Part shown: positions 54,666 through 63,612 of the stretch, piece after piece | Layout of the letters: each line of letters begins with the position of its first letter | Numbering within the stretch: position 1 is the first letter of the stretch | Assembly (NCBI GenBank): GCA_965220695.1 | Contig: OZ244838.1 | Span: 5,518,001 to 5,582,000 of the forward strand | Source: UBA9620 sp965220695 | GTDB lineage: Bacteria; Acidobacteriota; Vicinamibacteria; Vicinamibacterales; UBA8438 | Length of the DNA stretch: 64,000 nt | Reading direction: 5' to 3' | The notes under the pieces: model-generated | Databases searched by the model: none | Seen by the model: only the letters and a program-made list of their open reading frames with translations | Told to the model about the DNA's origin: nothing | Program-made: the position numbers and the translations under genes

Positions 54666-54823
54666 GGGATACGGACGCGACTGGCGGCCGGTCGCAATAG
54701 TCCGGCGCCGGACGGAGACCGCGGGCGGTGCGCCGCCACCGGTCGTTCCGCCCCGGCGGGAGGACCCTTGAACGAGGCGCGCACAGTTCGTATCATCGCA
54801 AATGAACAGTCCGCGGCGAGAGT

Positions 54824-54860
54824 CCTGCGTCGCACCGAGACCGGCGGGACCGGCCAGCGG
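54824..54860. repeat. Possible relic of the dispersed element
   Basis: CTGCGTCGCACCGAGACCGG followed by CGGGACCGGCCAGCGG resembles the internal GCGTCGCACCGAGATCTGG and CCCGGCCAGCG segments of copy A with the part between deleted. It lies just upstream of uppS. Similarity is short, so this is tentative. Confidence 0.4.
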
Positions 54861-54891
54861 ATACTGCCTCGCCGCACTGCCCGACACGCCG

Positions 54892-55677
54892 ATGAGCCTC
54901 AACGACCTGCTGACCCGGGCGCCGGCCGGCTCCAGAGAGGAGTCGCTCGCCCGGCAGGTCGACTTCGACCGCTTGCCGGCCCACGTGGCGGTCATCATGG
55001 ATGGCAACGGCCGTTGGGCGGCCCAGCGGCGCCTGCCACGGGTCGAAGGGCATCGCGCCGGAATCGACGCGGTGCGCGACGTTGTCGAAACGTCAGCCCG
55101 TCTCGGGATCCCGGTGTTGACGCTGTATGCGTTCTCGATCGAGAACTGGAAGCGTCCCCCGGCCGAAGTCTCGGTGCTGATGGGACTCCTGAAGCGCTAT
55201 CTTCGGCTCGAGCTCGAAACGCTGCTAACAAACAACATCCGGTTTCAGGTGATCGGGAGGCAGGAGGACTTGCCGGACGACGTGCGGCGCGAACTCGACG
55301 TCGCGCGGGACCGGACCAGCGCCAACCGCGGCATGCTGTTCAACATTGCCCTCAACTACGGCGGTCGAGCTGAAATCGTCGAGGCGGCGCGGGGCGCGAT
55401 CGCGGCCGGGTTGTCTCCGGCGGAGCTCGACGAGGAGCGGTTCGGCCAATGGCTGTACACCGCGGGACAGCCAGATCCCGATCTGTTGATTCGAACCAGC
55501 GGCGAGATGCGTGTCAGCAATTTCCTCCTCTGGCAGATCGCCTACGCCGAGATCTGGGTTACGGAAACGCTGTGGCCCGACTTTCGGGCGCGACACCTGA
55601 TCGAGGCGGTCGTCGACTACCAGAAGCGCGATCGGCGCTACGGCGGGATCAGCCACCCGGCCGTGGTTGGACGTTGA
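54892..55677 (+). CDS. uppS: Isoprenyl transferase (undecaprenyl diphosphate synthase)
   Basis: 261 residues from ATG 54892. cis-prenyltransferase that builds the C55 lipid carrier. Catalytic Asp37 in HVAVIMDGNGRWA, then GHRAGIDAVRDVV, LYAFSIENWKRP, NYGGRAEIVEA and the C-terminal DPDLLIRTSGEMRVSNFLLWQ in two parts. First of uppS-cdsA-dxr-rseP; the TGA stop overlaps the cdsA TTG start. Confidence 0.95.
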   Translation: MSLNDLLTRAPAGSREESLARQVDFDRLPAHVAVIMDGNGRWAAQRRLPRVEGHRAGIDAVRDVVETSARLGIPVLTLYAFSIENWKRPPAEVSVLMGLLKRYLRLELETLLTNNIRFQVIGRQEDLPDDVRRELDVARDRTSANRGMLFNIALNYGGRAEIVEAARGAIAAGLSPAELDEERFGQWLYTAGQPDPDLLIRTSGEMRVSNFLLWQIAYAEIWVTETLWPDFRARHLIEAVVDYQKRDRRYGGISHPAVVGR

Positions 55678-56471
55678 ACCGTGTGACCAGAGTGCTCAGC
55701 GCCCTGGCGCTTCTCCCGCTGGTGTTCGGGACCGTCTGGTTTCTGCCGCCGCTGGCCATCCAGGTGCTGGCGGAAGCGGTCCTGGCGCTGGCGGTCGTCG
55801 AGTACGCCCGATTGGCGGCTGCGCTCGGCGCCAGGCTTTCGACCGTCAGTCTCGTCATCGCCGCCGGCGTTACGGCGGTTGCGGTACCGTACGGCGTCAC
55901 GGCGGTCGTGCTGATGGCGTCGAGTCTCGCCATCGTCATTTCCAGCCTGACCAGCGCCCGTCACGGCAGCGAGTCGCTGCTGGATGTCGCTGCTGCGTTG
56001 TTTCCGCTCCTTTATCTCGGGTTGCCCGTCGGCGCACTGTTGGCGGTGCATGCGTCCGCGGGCCGGGAAGCGGTCGTATTGCTGCTGGCGACCATCATGT
56101 TGAGCGACACGGCGCAGTACTACGGGGGGCGAACGTTCGGGAGAACGCCGCTGGCCCCGGTGATCAGTCCGCAGAAGACGGTGGAAGGCGCCTGCTGCGG
56201 CGTCGTCACGGGCATCGGGGTGATGCTGTTCGCGGCCGAACCGGTGCTCGGCCTGTCGAGCATCGTCCAGCGGCTGCTGTTCGGGGTCAGCCTGACCGGG
56301 CTCGGCATCGCCGGCGACCTCTTCGAGTCGCAGCTCAAGCGAGGCGCCGGCGTCAAGGACGCGTCCGGTCTGATCCCCGGTCACGGCGGCATGCTCGATC
56401 GGATCGACAGCCTGCTGTTCGCCGCCCCCGGGTTCTATCTGTTCCTGCAGCTTGGGAGCCGTTCGTGGTGA
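55674..56471 (+). CDS. cdsA: Phosphatidate cytidylyltransferase
   Basis: 265 residues from TTG 55674 (GTG 55683 also in frame). Makes CDP-diacylglycerol. About seven membrane helices, and the CDS signature near the C-terminus: SPQKTVEGACCGV, GDLFESQLKRGAGVKDASGL and PGHGGMLDRIDSLLFAAP. The unusual start is supported by the overlap with uppS. Its stop overlaps a possible GTG start of dxr. Confidence 0.92.
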   Translation: MNRVTRVLSALALLPLVFGTVWFLPPLAIQVLAEAVLALAVVEYARLAAALGARLSTVSLVIAAGVTAVAVPYGVTAVVLMASSLAIVISSLTSARHGSESLLDVAAALFPLLYLGLPVGALLAVHASAGREAVVLLLATIMLSDTAQYYGGRTFGRTPLAPVISPQKTVEGACCGVVTGIGVMLFAAEPVLGLSSIVQRLLFGVSLTGLGIAGDLFESQLKRGAGVKDASGLIPGHGGMLDRIDSLLFAAPGFYLFLQLGSRSW

Positions 56472-56488
56472 CATCCCGCGAAGCGCCG

Positions 56489-57673
56489 ATGAAACGCATC
56501 GCCATTCTCGGGTCGACCGGATCCATCGGGTGCAGCGCGTTGTCGGTGGCGGCGACCCATGCCGAACGCATCGACGTGGTGGGACTGGCGGCGGGAAGCA
56601 ATGCCGGTCGTCTCGCCGGCCAGATCGAGCGTCACCGCCCTCGTGTCGTCGCCATGGCGGACAATGCCGGGCTGGCGTCGGTGCGGTCCAGGCTCTCGGC
56701 GGCGGCCGGCAATGCTACGCAATTCCGGTCCGGAGCCGACGGTCTGAGAGCGGTCGCGACCCATCCGGACGTCGATCTGGTGCTGTGCGCGACGACGGGG
56801 ACGACGGCGCTCGACGCCGTGTTCGCTGCGATCGAGGCCGGCAAGACGATCGCCCTGGCGAACAAGGAAGTACTCGTCATGGCCGGCAGTCTCGTGATGG
56901 CGGCCGCCCGGCGGCGAGGAGTCCAGGTGCTGCCGGTCGACAGCGAGCACAACGCCATTCACCAATGTCTGCACGGCCGTCCCGCGACGGAGGTCAACCG
57001 TCTGATCCTCACCGCCTCGGGCGGACCGTTTCGCGAGTCGGCGGCGGAGCGGCTGAAGCGGGTCAGGCCGTCTGACGCGCTGGCGCATCCGACGTGGCGC
57101 ATGGGCCGAAAGATCACCGTCGATTCGGCGACGCTGATGAACAAGGGGCTGGAGGTGATCGAGGCGCGCTGGCTGTTCGACATACCGGCCGAACGGATCG
57201 ACGTCCTGGTCCACCCGCAGTCGGTGGTGCACTCCCTTGTCGAACTGTGCGACGGGTCTCAGATCGCGCAGCTCGGCGTCACCGACATGCGTCTGCCGAT
57301 TCAATACGCGTTCTCCTATCCGGACCGTTGGGCGACGGGGCTGCCGGTGCTCGATCTGGCGGGCTGCGGGCCCCTCGAGTTCGCTGCGCCGGACACCGGG
57401 CGTTTCCCCTGTCTGGCGCTGGCGTATCGCGCATTGCGCGGCGGCGCCGCGTTGCCGGTGGCGCTCAACGCGGCCAACGAGGTGGCGGTGCACGCGTTTC
57501 TCGACGAGTCGATCCCATTCAACAGCATCCCGGAAATCATCCGACAGGCGCTGGACGACGCCGAGTCGAAGGGCGGCGCCGCCCCGTCGACGTTGGATGA
57601 CGTGCGGGCGGTCGACCGCCGGGCCCGCGAGTGTTCTCAGACGCTCGTGCGCGGGTTACAATCGCAACGATGA
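56489..57673 (+). CDS. dxr: 1-deoxy-D-xylulose 5-phosphate reductoisomerase
   Basis: 394 residues from ATG 56489, placed at the family start MKRIAILGSTGSIG; GTG 56468, overlapping the cdsA stop, would add seven residues and allow coupling. Makes MEP in the non-mevalonate isoprenoid pathway. NADPH site GSTGSIG, then ALANKEVLVMAG, the metal site SEHNAIHQ, SGGPFR, NKGLEVIEA and HPQSVVHSLVE. ispG, later in the same pathway, is 2.3 kb downstream. Confidence 0.95.
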   Translation: MKRIAILGSTGSIGCSALSVAATHAERIDVVGLAAGSNAGRLAGQIERHRPRVVAMADNAGLASVRSRLSAAAGNATQFRSGADGLRAVATHPDVDLVLCATTGTTALDAVFAAIEAGKTIALANKEVLVMAGSLVMAAARRRGVQVLPVDSEHNAIHQCLHGRPATEVNRLILTASGGPFRESAAERLKRVRPSDALAHPTWRMGRKITVDSATLMNKGLEVIEARWLFDIPAERIDVLVHPQSVVHSLVELCDGSQIAQLGVTDMRLPIQYAFSYPDRWATGLPVLDLAGCGPLEFAAPDTGRFPCLALAYRALRGGAALPVALNAANEVAVHAFLDESIPFNSIPEIIRQALDDAESKGGAAPSTLDDVRAVDRRARECSQTLVRGLQSQR

Positions 57674-58992
57674 CGAGTGTGCTTGCGTTCCTGTTCGTTC
57701 TCGGCGTGCTGGTGTTCGTGCACGAGCTCGGACATTTCATCGTGGCGCGGCGCCATGGTGTGCGCTGCCTGACCTTTGCCCTCGGTTTCGGTCCCAAGCT
57801 GCTGCAGACCAGGCGCGGCGACACCGTCTACTGCATCTGCGCGATCCCGTTGGGCGGATACGTCAAGATGGCCGGTGACAGCCCGGACGACCAGCACGAG
57901 GGCAAGGCCGACGAATTCCTCTCCAAGTCGAAGTGGCAGCGGTTCCAGATTCTGATCGCCGGGCCGGCCATGAACGTCATCCTGGCGGTTGTGGTCATGA
58001 CCGTCGTGCTGTTTCAGGGTGCGCAGGTGCCGGTCTACGAAGACGGACCGCCCGTCGTCGGGTCGGTAGCCGAGGACTCTCCCGCCGCCGCCGCCGGCAT
58101 CCGTCCGGACGATCGCATTCTGAGCGTCGCCGGACGTTCGGTCAACACCTGGGAAGAGCTCGTCTACGCGGTCATACCGCGCGCCGATCGCGAAGTGGAC
58201 GTTGTGCTGCGCTCGGCCGACGGCGTCCGCACGGTCAAGGTCACGCCGGCCGGCCAGACGGAATTCAACCTGGGTGATCTGGGTATCGGACCGGTCGAGT
58301 CTCCGCAGGTCATATCGTTGTCGTCGCTCACCTCTTCCGCCGCGGCGGACGCCGGCATCCTGGTCGGCGACGTGATCGAGGCCGTGGACGGGGTCGAGGT
58401 CACGATGGAAACGCTGGTAGAGAAGATCAACGCCAGCGCCGGCGCGCCGCTCACACTGCGGGTCCGACGTGACGGAGTTGTCCGGGATATGGCGATCACG
58501 CCCCAACCGGTCGATGGTGTGGGCCTGATCGGGGTCGTGCTCAGCCCGTTCGAGATGCAGATAGTGGAACCGGGGCCGGTCGAAGCGTTCACGATGAGCC
58601 TCGAGCAGAACTACGAATGGTCGGGCCTGATCTTTCGGACGCTCGCCGAGCTCCTGACCCGCGACACGCCGGCGTCGCAGCTCGTGGGTCCGGTCGGCAT
58701 CGCACAGTTGTCCGGCCTCGCAGCGCAGAACGGATGGATCGATCTGTTCCGCCTGATGGCGATGATCAGTCTGAACCTGGGCATCCTGAACCTGCTGCCG
58801 ATCCCGATCCTCGACGGGGGCCATATCGCGATAATGGCGCTGGAAGGGGTATCTCGCCGCGACTTCAGCGTGCGGCTGAAGGAGCGGATGCTGCTCGCCG
58901 GGTTCGTGGTGCTGATGACGTTGATGGTGACGGTGATCTACAACGATCTGACGCGGGTCGAGTGGATCGAGCGTCTGATGATCTGGCGATAG
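57670..58992 (+). CDS. rseP: Site-2 protease RseP (RIP metalloprotease)
   Basis: 440 residues from ATG 57670, overlapping dxr (ATGA). Intramembrane zinc protease: HELGH at 18-22 in the first helix, two PDZ domains (around PAAAAGIRPDDRILSVAG and AAADAGILVGDVIEAVDGVEV), and the second active-site motif NLLPIPILDGGH in a later helix. Cleaves anti-sigma factors and signal peptides. Its last codons lie in a 60-bp duplication that runs into the intergenic region. Confidence 0.95.
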   Translation: MTSVLAFLFVLGVLVFVHELGHFIVARRHGVRCLTFALGFGPKLLQTRRGDTVYCICAIPLGGYVKMAGDSPDDQHEGKADEFLSKSKWQRFQILIAGPAMNVILAVVVMTVVLFQGAQVPVYEDGPPVVGSVAEDSPAAAAGIRPDDRILSVAGRSVNTWEELVYAVIPRADREVDVVLRSADGVRTVKVTPAGQTEFNLGDLGIGPVESPQVISLSSLTSSAAADAGILVGDVIEAVDGVEVTMETLVEKINASAGAPLTLRVRRDGVVRDMAITPQPVDGVGLIGVVLSPFEMQIVEPGPVEAFTMSLEQNYEWSGLIFRTLAELLTRDTPASQLVGPVGIAQLSGLAAQNGWIDLFRLMAMISLNLGILNLLPIPILDGGHIAIMALEGVSRRDFSVRLKERMLLAGFVVLMTLMVTVIYNDLTRVEWIERLMIWR

Positions 58993-59085
58993 CGTCGACA
59001 ATCGGTCGTACCCGCAGCACTGTAGTTCGAGCGTCTGACTATCTGGAGATAGCGTTCACGATCGGTCACACCCGAAGCACTCTGG
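58967..59085. repeat. 60-bp imperfect tandem duplication spanning the rseP 3' end
   Basis: Copy 1 (58967-59025) covers the last codons of rseP (ERLMIWR and stop); copy 2 (59027-59085) repeats it with about ten changes and would encode ERLTIWR and a stop. Copy 2 also provides the last codons of the convergent HAD gene (LVRV-type end). Period is exactly 60 bases. Confidence 0.85.
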
Positions 59086-59956
59086 ATTCAATGGCGCGCG
59101 CGAGACCGGCCTCGTCATGCGAGGCGGTCGTCGGCCATCCGAACCGGCGCAGCGCGGGCACGGCGTTGCCCATGACGACAGGATGTCCGGCGAACGCCAG
59201 CATCTCCCGGTCGTTGAGGTTGTCGCCCACCGCCATCACCTCCGAGGCCCGCAACTGCCGCCTGCCGGCCCAGTCGGCCAGCGCGGCCCCTTTCGAGCAG
59301 CCTGCGGCGGTGACGTCGAGCAGCGAGAAGTCCCGATCTTCGTATTCGGTCAGGGTGAGGGTGAGCCGTCTGGCGCAGGGCAGCGTACGAACATGGCCGT
59401 CCAGCGCCCGCATGTCCGCGACCCCGCCGGTGAAGGCGACCTGTACCGGCTCCTCCTCCAGCGCGTGCTCGAGCGCGGGCGCCTCCGTCATGTACATCCA
59501 GTTGCGGTCGTAGTACCACTTCCGCTGCGGGTGCGACCAGTCGACGCGCTCCCAGAGGTATTGCGTCGCATCCGACCGATCGAAGATGAGGGCCGCCCCG
59601 CGGCGCGCCGGCCGGGTCGTTACGATCAGCTCCTTCGCCAGCGCACGCGGCACCCGCCGGGTCGCCAGCGTGTCGCCGCCAGCGGTCTTGACGAGTGCGC
59701 CGTTGCTGACGATCAACACCACCTCGGTCCCGAGCTGACGGGCGATCGGCTGTGCGTGATGGAAACTGCGGCCGGTGGCCAGGACCACTTCCACGCCGCG
59801 GGCCGCCGCGTCATGTATCGCCTGGCGATTGGCGTCCGGCAGACGGCCGGCGCCATCGATCAACGTTCCGTCGATGTCGATCGCGATGAGCCGGATGCGG
59901 CCGGTCGAGGACGACACGTCGCCGGGCGGCGCCGGTATCGAGGCGCGCCGGCTCAC
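59066..59956 (-). CDS. HAD-superfamily hydrolase, Cof type
   Basis: 296 residues from GTG 59956, overlapping the ispG stop (GTGA). Nucleophile motif IRLIAIDIDGTLIDG, motif II Thr/Ser in VVLATGRSFHHAQPIA, a C2-type cap, motif III Lys in GCSKGAALADWAG and motif IV VMAVGDNLNDREMLAFAG. Probably a phosphatase for a sugar phosphate or similar small metabolite; substrate unknown. The C-terminus is encoded within a 60-bp duplication. Confidence 0.9.
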   Translation of the reverse strand: MSRRASIPAPPGDVSSSTGRIRLIAIDIDGTLIDGAGRLPDANRQAIHDAAARGVEVVLATGRSFHHAQPIARQLGTEVVLIVSNGALVKTAGGDTLATRRVPRALAKELIVTTRPARRGAALIFDRSDATQYLWERVDWSHPQRKWYYDRNWMYMTEAPALEHALEEEPVQVAFTGGVADMRALDGHVRTLPCARRLTLTLTEYEDRDFSLLDVTAAGCSKGAALADWAGRRQLRASEVMAVGDNLNDREMLAFAGHPVVMGNAVPALRRFGWPTTASHDEAGLARAIESRVLRV

Positions 59957-61227
59957 ACCGGGACACCCTTCTTCTCGTAGCGCGTGCTGATGTAGTTGTC
60001 GACCAGTCGCAGGAACGAAGCCGCCAGTTCGTCATACGAGCCGCGCAGCGTGGTCGCATGCGCACCGTCGATGTAGACGGGGCAGGTCGGCGCCTCTCCG
60101 GTGCCGGGCAGGCTGATGCCGATGTTGGCCGCCTTCGACTCGCCGGGCCCGTTCACCACGCAGCCCATGACCGCCACCCGCAGTTCTTCGACCCCGTCGT
60201 ACTGTGTCTTCCATACCGGCATCATGTCGCGCACGTGCTGCTGGATTCGTTCCGCCAGTTCCTGAAACGTCGTGCTGGTGGTCCGGCCGCAGCCGGGACA
60301 GGCGGTGATGCTGGGCGCGAACGACCGCAGACCCAGCGCCTGAAGCAGCTCGCACGCCGCGTAGACCTCGTCCCGCCGGTCGCCGCCGGGACGAGGCGTC
60401 AGTGACACGCGGATGGTGTCGCCGATGCCCTCCTCCAGCAGCACGCCCATCGCGGCCGCAGACCAGACCTGACCCTTGGTGCCCATGCCGGCCTCGGTCA
60501 GCCCGAGATGGAGCGGCTGCGTGGTCTGCGCCGCCAGCTCCCGATATATCGATATCAGGTCGCGTGGGGTGGACACCTTGCAGGAGATGATGATCTGGTC
60601 GGGACGCAGTCCGGCCTCGAGGGCGAGCGCGGTCGATTCGATCGCCGAGATCAGCATGCATTCGTTGATGATCTCCCCCGAGCTGCGGTCCAGGTGACGG
60701 TCGGTGTTCTCCTGCATCTTCGCCATCACCAGGTCCTGATTCAGCGACCCCCCGTTGACGCCGATGCGCACCGGCGTGCCGTGGTCCCGCGCGATGCGGC
60801 AGATCGTCGTGAACTGCTTGTCCCGCCTGCTGCCGGTCCCGACGTTACCCGGATTGATGCGATATTTGTCCAGCGCGTCGGCGCACCCGGGATGACGGGA
60901 CAGCAACAGGTGGCCGTTGTAGTGAAAGTCGCCGATCAACGGCGCCCCGCAGCCGCCGTCGCGCATGCGCTGCTTGATTTCAGGCACCGCCGCTGCCGCG
61001 GCGGGTGTGTTGACCGTCACCCGCACCATCTCGGATCCCGCCTGGGCCAACTCGATGCACTGGGCGGCGGTCGCTTCCGCGTTGGCGGTGTCGGTGATTG
61101 TCATCGACTGCACGACGACCGGCGCGCCGCCTCCGACCCGGACGTTGCCGACCTGCACCCCGGTCGTTCGATGAAATGTCGCTCTTGGCATCTGCATGTC
61201 CTGCCGGCGTCGCTGCGTCCGGCTCAC
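59953..61227 (-). CDS. ispG: 4-hydroxy-3-methylbut-2-enyl diphosphate synthase (IspG/GcpE)
   Basis: 424 residues, GTG 61227 overlapping the hemL stop; ATG 61197 is an alternative. Reduces MEcPP to HMBPP with a 4Fe-4S cluster. TIM-barrel half (VVVQSMTITDTANAEAT, RINPGNVGTGSRRDKQF, RIGVNGGSLNQDL) and the cluster half with ACPGCGRTTSTTFQE and MGCVVNGPGESKAANIG. With dxr and pdxJ in the window this shows an active DXP/MEP pathway. Confidence 0.95.
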   Translation of the reverse strand: MSRTQRRRQDMQMPRATFHRTTGVQVGNVRVGGGAPVVVQSMTITDTANAEATAAQCIELAQAGSEMVRVTVNTPAAAAAVPEIKQRMRDGGCGAPLIGDFHYNGHLLLSRHPGCADALDKYRINPGNVGTGSRRDKQFTTICRIARDHGTPVRIGVNGGSLNQDLVMAKMQENTDRHLDRSSGEIINECMLISAIESTALALEAGLRPDQIIISCKVSTPRDLISIYRELAAQTTQPLHLGLTEAGMGTKGQVWSAAAMGVLLEEGIGDTIRVSLTPRPGGDRRDEVYAACELLQALGLRSFAPSITACPGCGRTTSTTFQELAERIQQHVRDMMPVWKTQYDGVEELRVAVMGCVVNGPGESKAANIGISLPGTGEAPTCPVYIDGAHATTLRGSYDELAASFLRLVDNYISTRYEKKGVPV

Positions 61228-62522
61228 GCCGATTTTTTCCGCCGGCGCCGCACCGCCTGCATCGCGGCGCGCGCGGCGTCGATCGCCTGATCGATCTGTC
61301 GTGCGGTATGGGCGCCCGAGAGGAACCAGCCCTCGAACTGCGAGGGGGGCGGATTGATGCCACGGGCGAGCATACCGCGGAAGAACCGGGCGTAGGCGTC
61401 CGTGTCGGCCCGCGTGGCGGTGTCGTAGTCGTACACCGGTCTGGCGCTGAAGAACGGGGTCAACACCGAGCCGAGCACATTGATCTGCAGATCGACGCCG
61501 GCGTCCCGGGCGGCCTCGGCAAGCCCGGCGGCAAGCTGTTGCCCGAGCCGATCGAGCCGGGTATAGAGGGCGGGGTTCAGCTCGGACAGGGTCCAGAGCC
61601 CTGCGGTCATCGCGAGCGGGTTGCCTGACAAGGTGCCGGCCTGGTACACCGGGCCCACGGGCGCGATCTGATCCATCAGGTCTCGACGGCCGCCGTAGGC
61701 GCCGACCGGAAGCCCGCCGCCGATGATCTTTCCGAGACAGGTCAGGTCGGGGCGGACGTTCAGCAGTTCCTGTGCGCCGCCGGGGGCCGCCCTGAAACCG
61801 GAGATCACCTCGTCGAAGATCAGAATCGCGCCGTGCTGCGCGGTCAACTGACGCAGTCCCTCCAGGAATCCGTCAGCGGGCGGCACGACACCCATGTTCC
61901 CGGCGATCGGTTCGACGATGAGCGCCGCGACTTCCTGCCGGTGCGTCTTGAACACACGCTCGACCGAGTCCAGGTCGTTGTAGCGTGCCACCAGCGTGTC
62001 GGCCGCAACCGCGCGGGTCACGCCGGGACTCGTCGGCACGCCGAGCGTGGTCGCCCCCGACCCCGCCTGCACGAGGAACGCGTCGCCATGCCCATGGTAG
62101 CAGCCGGCGAACTTGACGATGCGGTCGCGGCCGGTGGCCGCACGCGCCAGGCGGACGGCGCTCATGGTCGCCTCGGTGCCGGAGTTCACGAATCGGACAC
62201 GCTCGACCGACGGCATCCGTTGCCGCACCGCCAGGCCAAGCTCGACCTCCAGCGCTGTCGGGGCGCCGAAGCTGGAACCGCGTCCGGCGGCCGAGCGCAG
62301 CGCGCGCGTCAGACCGGCGGGGGCGTGTCCGTGGATGAGCGGGCCCCAGGACATGACGAAGTCGATGTAGGCGCGGCCATCTTCGTCGATGATGCGGGCG
62401 CCGCGGGCACGCTGGATGAACCGGGGCACGCCGCCGACTGCCGAGAAGGCGCGCACCGGGCTGTCAACCCCGCCCGGGAGGATCCGTTTGGCCCGGATGA
62501 AGAGACGGGAGGACGCGCTCAT
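61224..62522 (-). CDS. hemL: Glutamate-1-semialdehyde 2,1-aminomutase
   Basis: 432 residues from ATG 62522. PLP enzyme making 5-aminolevulinate for haem in the C5 pathway. Features: LPGGVDSPVRAFSAVGG, VNSGTEATMSAVRLARA, KFAGCYHGHGDAFL, LIFDEVISGFR and the PLP-Lys segment CLGKIIGGGLPVGAYGG. Heads hemL-ispG-HAD on the minus strand, divergent from the cytochrome gene. Confidence 0.95.
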   Translation of the reverse strand: MSASSRLFIRAKRILPGGVDSPVRAFSAVGGVPRFIQRARGARIIDEDGRAYIDFVMSWGPLIHGHAPAGLTRALRSAAGRGSSFGAPTALEVELGLAVRQRMPSVERVRFVNSGTEATMSAVRLARAATGRDRIVKFAGCYHGHGDAFLVQAGSGATTLGVPTSPGVTRAVAADTLVARYNDLDSVERVFKTHRQEVAALIVEPIAGNMGVVPPADGFLEGLRQLTAQHGAILIFDEVISGFRAAPGGAQELLNVRPDLTCLGKIIGGGLPVGAYGGRRDLMDQIAPVGPVYQAGTLSGNPLAMTAGLWTLSELNPALYTRLDRLGQQLAAGLAEAARDAGVDLQINVLGSVLTPFFSARPVYDYDTATRADTDAYARFFRGMLARGINPPPSQFEGWFLSGAHTARQIDQAIDAARAAMQAVRRRRKKSA

Positions 62523-62581
62523 GGCAAAAACGATATCATGACGGGGGAGTGCCAGAATGGAGCGGAGGAGGAGCATCAGGG

Positions 62582-63037
62582 ATGAAGAGTCTGGTGACCG
62601 TTGGCTGTGTCGGGTTGGTGTTGGCTGGTGCGTCGGTGAGCGGACTCGCGAACGGTGCACGTGAGACGGCGCCGGCCGTCAGGCAGGACGTCACCGTGCT
62701 CGACGGGGTGTTCACCTCGGCGCAGGCGCGGCGCGGGCGGCGCGTCTACACGAGCAACTGCGCCTCCTGTCACGGCGACGAGCTCAAGGGGGGCGAAATG
62801 GCGCCCGGCATCGCCGGCAGCGATTTCATCGTGTTCTGGACCGAGTTGCCGGTCGGCACGATGTTCGAACGCATCAAGACAACGATGCCCGAAGACGGGC
62901 CGGGGCGCTTGACCGACGCGGAGTACACGGACGTGCTCGCGTACATCCTCAACGAAAGCAGCTATCCGGCCGGCGACACCGAATTGCCGGCCGACAAGGC
63001 CGAGCTCGACAAGATCATGATCGTCGCCGCCGAATAG
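62582..63037 (+). CDS. Exported monohaem c-type cytochrome
   Basis: 151 residues from ATG 62582, with GGAGGAGG about 11 bases upstream. Signal peptide (LVTVGCVGLVLAGASVSGLANG). Haem attachment CASCH at 60-64 and probable axial Met102 (TTMPEDGPGRLTD), then the helix YTDVLAYILNESSYPAG. Class I cytochrome c fold, periplasmic electron carrier, often the cytochrome partner of PQQ or other dehydrogenases. A decayed copy of its C-terminus lies at 63613-63684. Confidence 0.92.
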   Translation: MKSLVTVGCVGLVLAGASVSGLANGARETAPAVRQDVTVLDGVFTSAQARRGRRVYTSNCASCHGDELKGGEMAPGIAGSDFIVFWTELPVGTMFERIKTTMPEDGPGRLTDAEYTDVLAYILNESSYPAGDTELPADKAELDKIMIVAAE

Positions 63038-63135
63038 GCGGTCCATGCACCAGCGGCGGGGCGACGGCGACGACCTCTGGAACCCTGACGGTGCCGTCTT
63101 CGTTCGCGACGATGCGGTTCATCGGTTGTCCCGCG
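63038..63135. other. Short stretch without a recognised gene
   Basis: Minus-strand frame 63015-63251 is open for 78 codons (ending VRVPEVVAVAPPLVHG) but overlaps the end of the cytochrome gene and the broken vapC, has no ribosome site, and matches no family I know. It may be a remnant of another gene. Confidence 0.35.
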
Positions 63136-63294
63136 TTACCCATCCCGACCGGGCGGTTGCCGTCGACCCCCGTGCCGTGCACCCGCCTTGATCGATCCAC
63201 GGCCGTCAGCTCCCTGGACACCCCGGTTTCCTCGAAGGTGCGTCCCAACACGGCGGTGCGCGTCGACGAGCACGTTGACGTCGGGAAGAATCAC
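63136..63294 (-). pseudogene. vapC: Truncated VapC-type PIN toxin fragment
   Basis: GTG 63294 overlaps the vapB stop (GTGA), as in intact vapBC operons. The first 14 residues (VILPDVNVLVDAHR) are a perfect PIN-domain start with the first catalytic Asp. The next residues (RVGTHLRGNRGVQGADG) do not look like a PIN domain and the frame ends at 63136 after 52 codons. PIN toxins need about 130 residues and three or four acidic residues, so this is a disrupted toxin. Confidence 0.65.
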
Positions 63295-63536
63295 TCGGTG
63301 CCGTCCATCACGTCGAGCAACGCAGCGGAATCGTCGAGATCGATACCTGGACGCAAACCCCTGCCCCCGGTCGTCGTGAGCCGTACTCGCGGTTGCGTTT
63401 CAGTGTTGGCCGCGCTTCGCGCCAATCGTTCACGCAACGACTCCTCGATGATCGCCGTGAGTGTCGTGCCCAATCTGGCGGCCTCACGTTTGGCTTCCTG
63501 AAGCAGCGCGTTTTCCAGTCGAACCGTAGTGCGCAT
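63291..63536 (-). CDS. vapB: VapB-like ribbon-helix-helix antitoxin
   Basis: 81 residues from ATG 63536. The N-terminal MRTTVRLENALLQEAKREAA and TLTAIIEESLRERL are the strand and two helices of an RHH DNA-binding domain; the flexible C-terminus (RPGIDLDDSAALLDVMDGTE) is the toxin-binding tail. Preceded by a good promoter and a repeated CATATG operator-like pair. Followed directly by the broken vapC, so this antitoxin is now orphaned. Confidence 0.85.
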   Translation of the reverse strand: MRTTVRLENALLQEAKREAARLGTTLTAIIEESLRERLARSAANTETQPRVRLTTTGGRGLRPGIDLDDSAALLDVMDGTE

Positions 63537-63538
63537 GA

Positions 63539-63573
63539 CATATGAGCATATGAATGGATCATCGATATGTAAA
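63539..63573 (-). promoter_or_regulatory. vapB promoter with CATATG operator pair
   Basis: On the minus strand, TTTACA (63573-63568) and TATGCT (63550-63545) are spaced 17 bases. Two palindromic CATATG hexamers (63539-63544, 63547-63552) 8 bp apart overlap the -10, the usual place for self-repression by an RHH antitoxin. Confidence 0.6.
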
Positions 63574-63612
63574 CACGTGGTGGCGTGGTCACGGGCCAGG
63601 AGCACGACATGC

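Noticed and set aside
58993..59065. Small gene after rseP encoding a short peptide
   Set aside because: The open stretch is only the duplicated rseP tail without a start codon or ribosome site.
63015..63251. 78-codon minus-strand gene
   Set aside because: Overlaps the cytochrome end and the vapC fragment, has no ribosome site and no recognised family; kept only as unassigned sequence.
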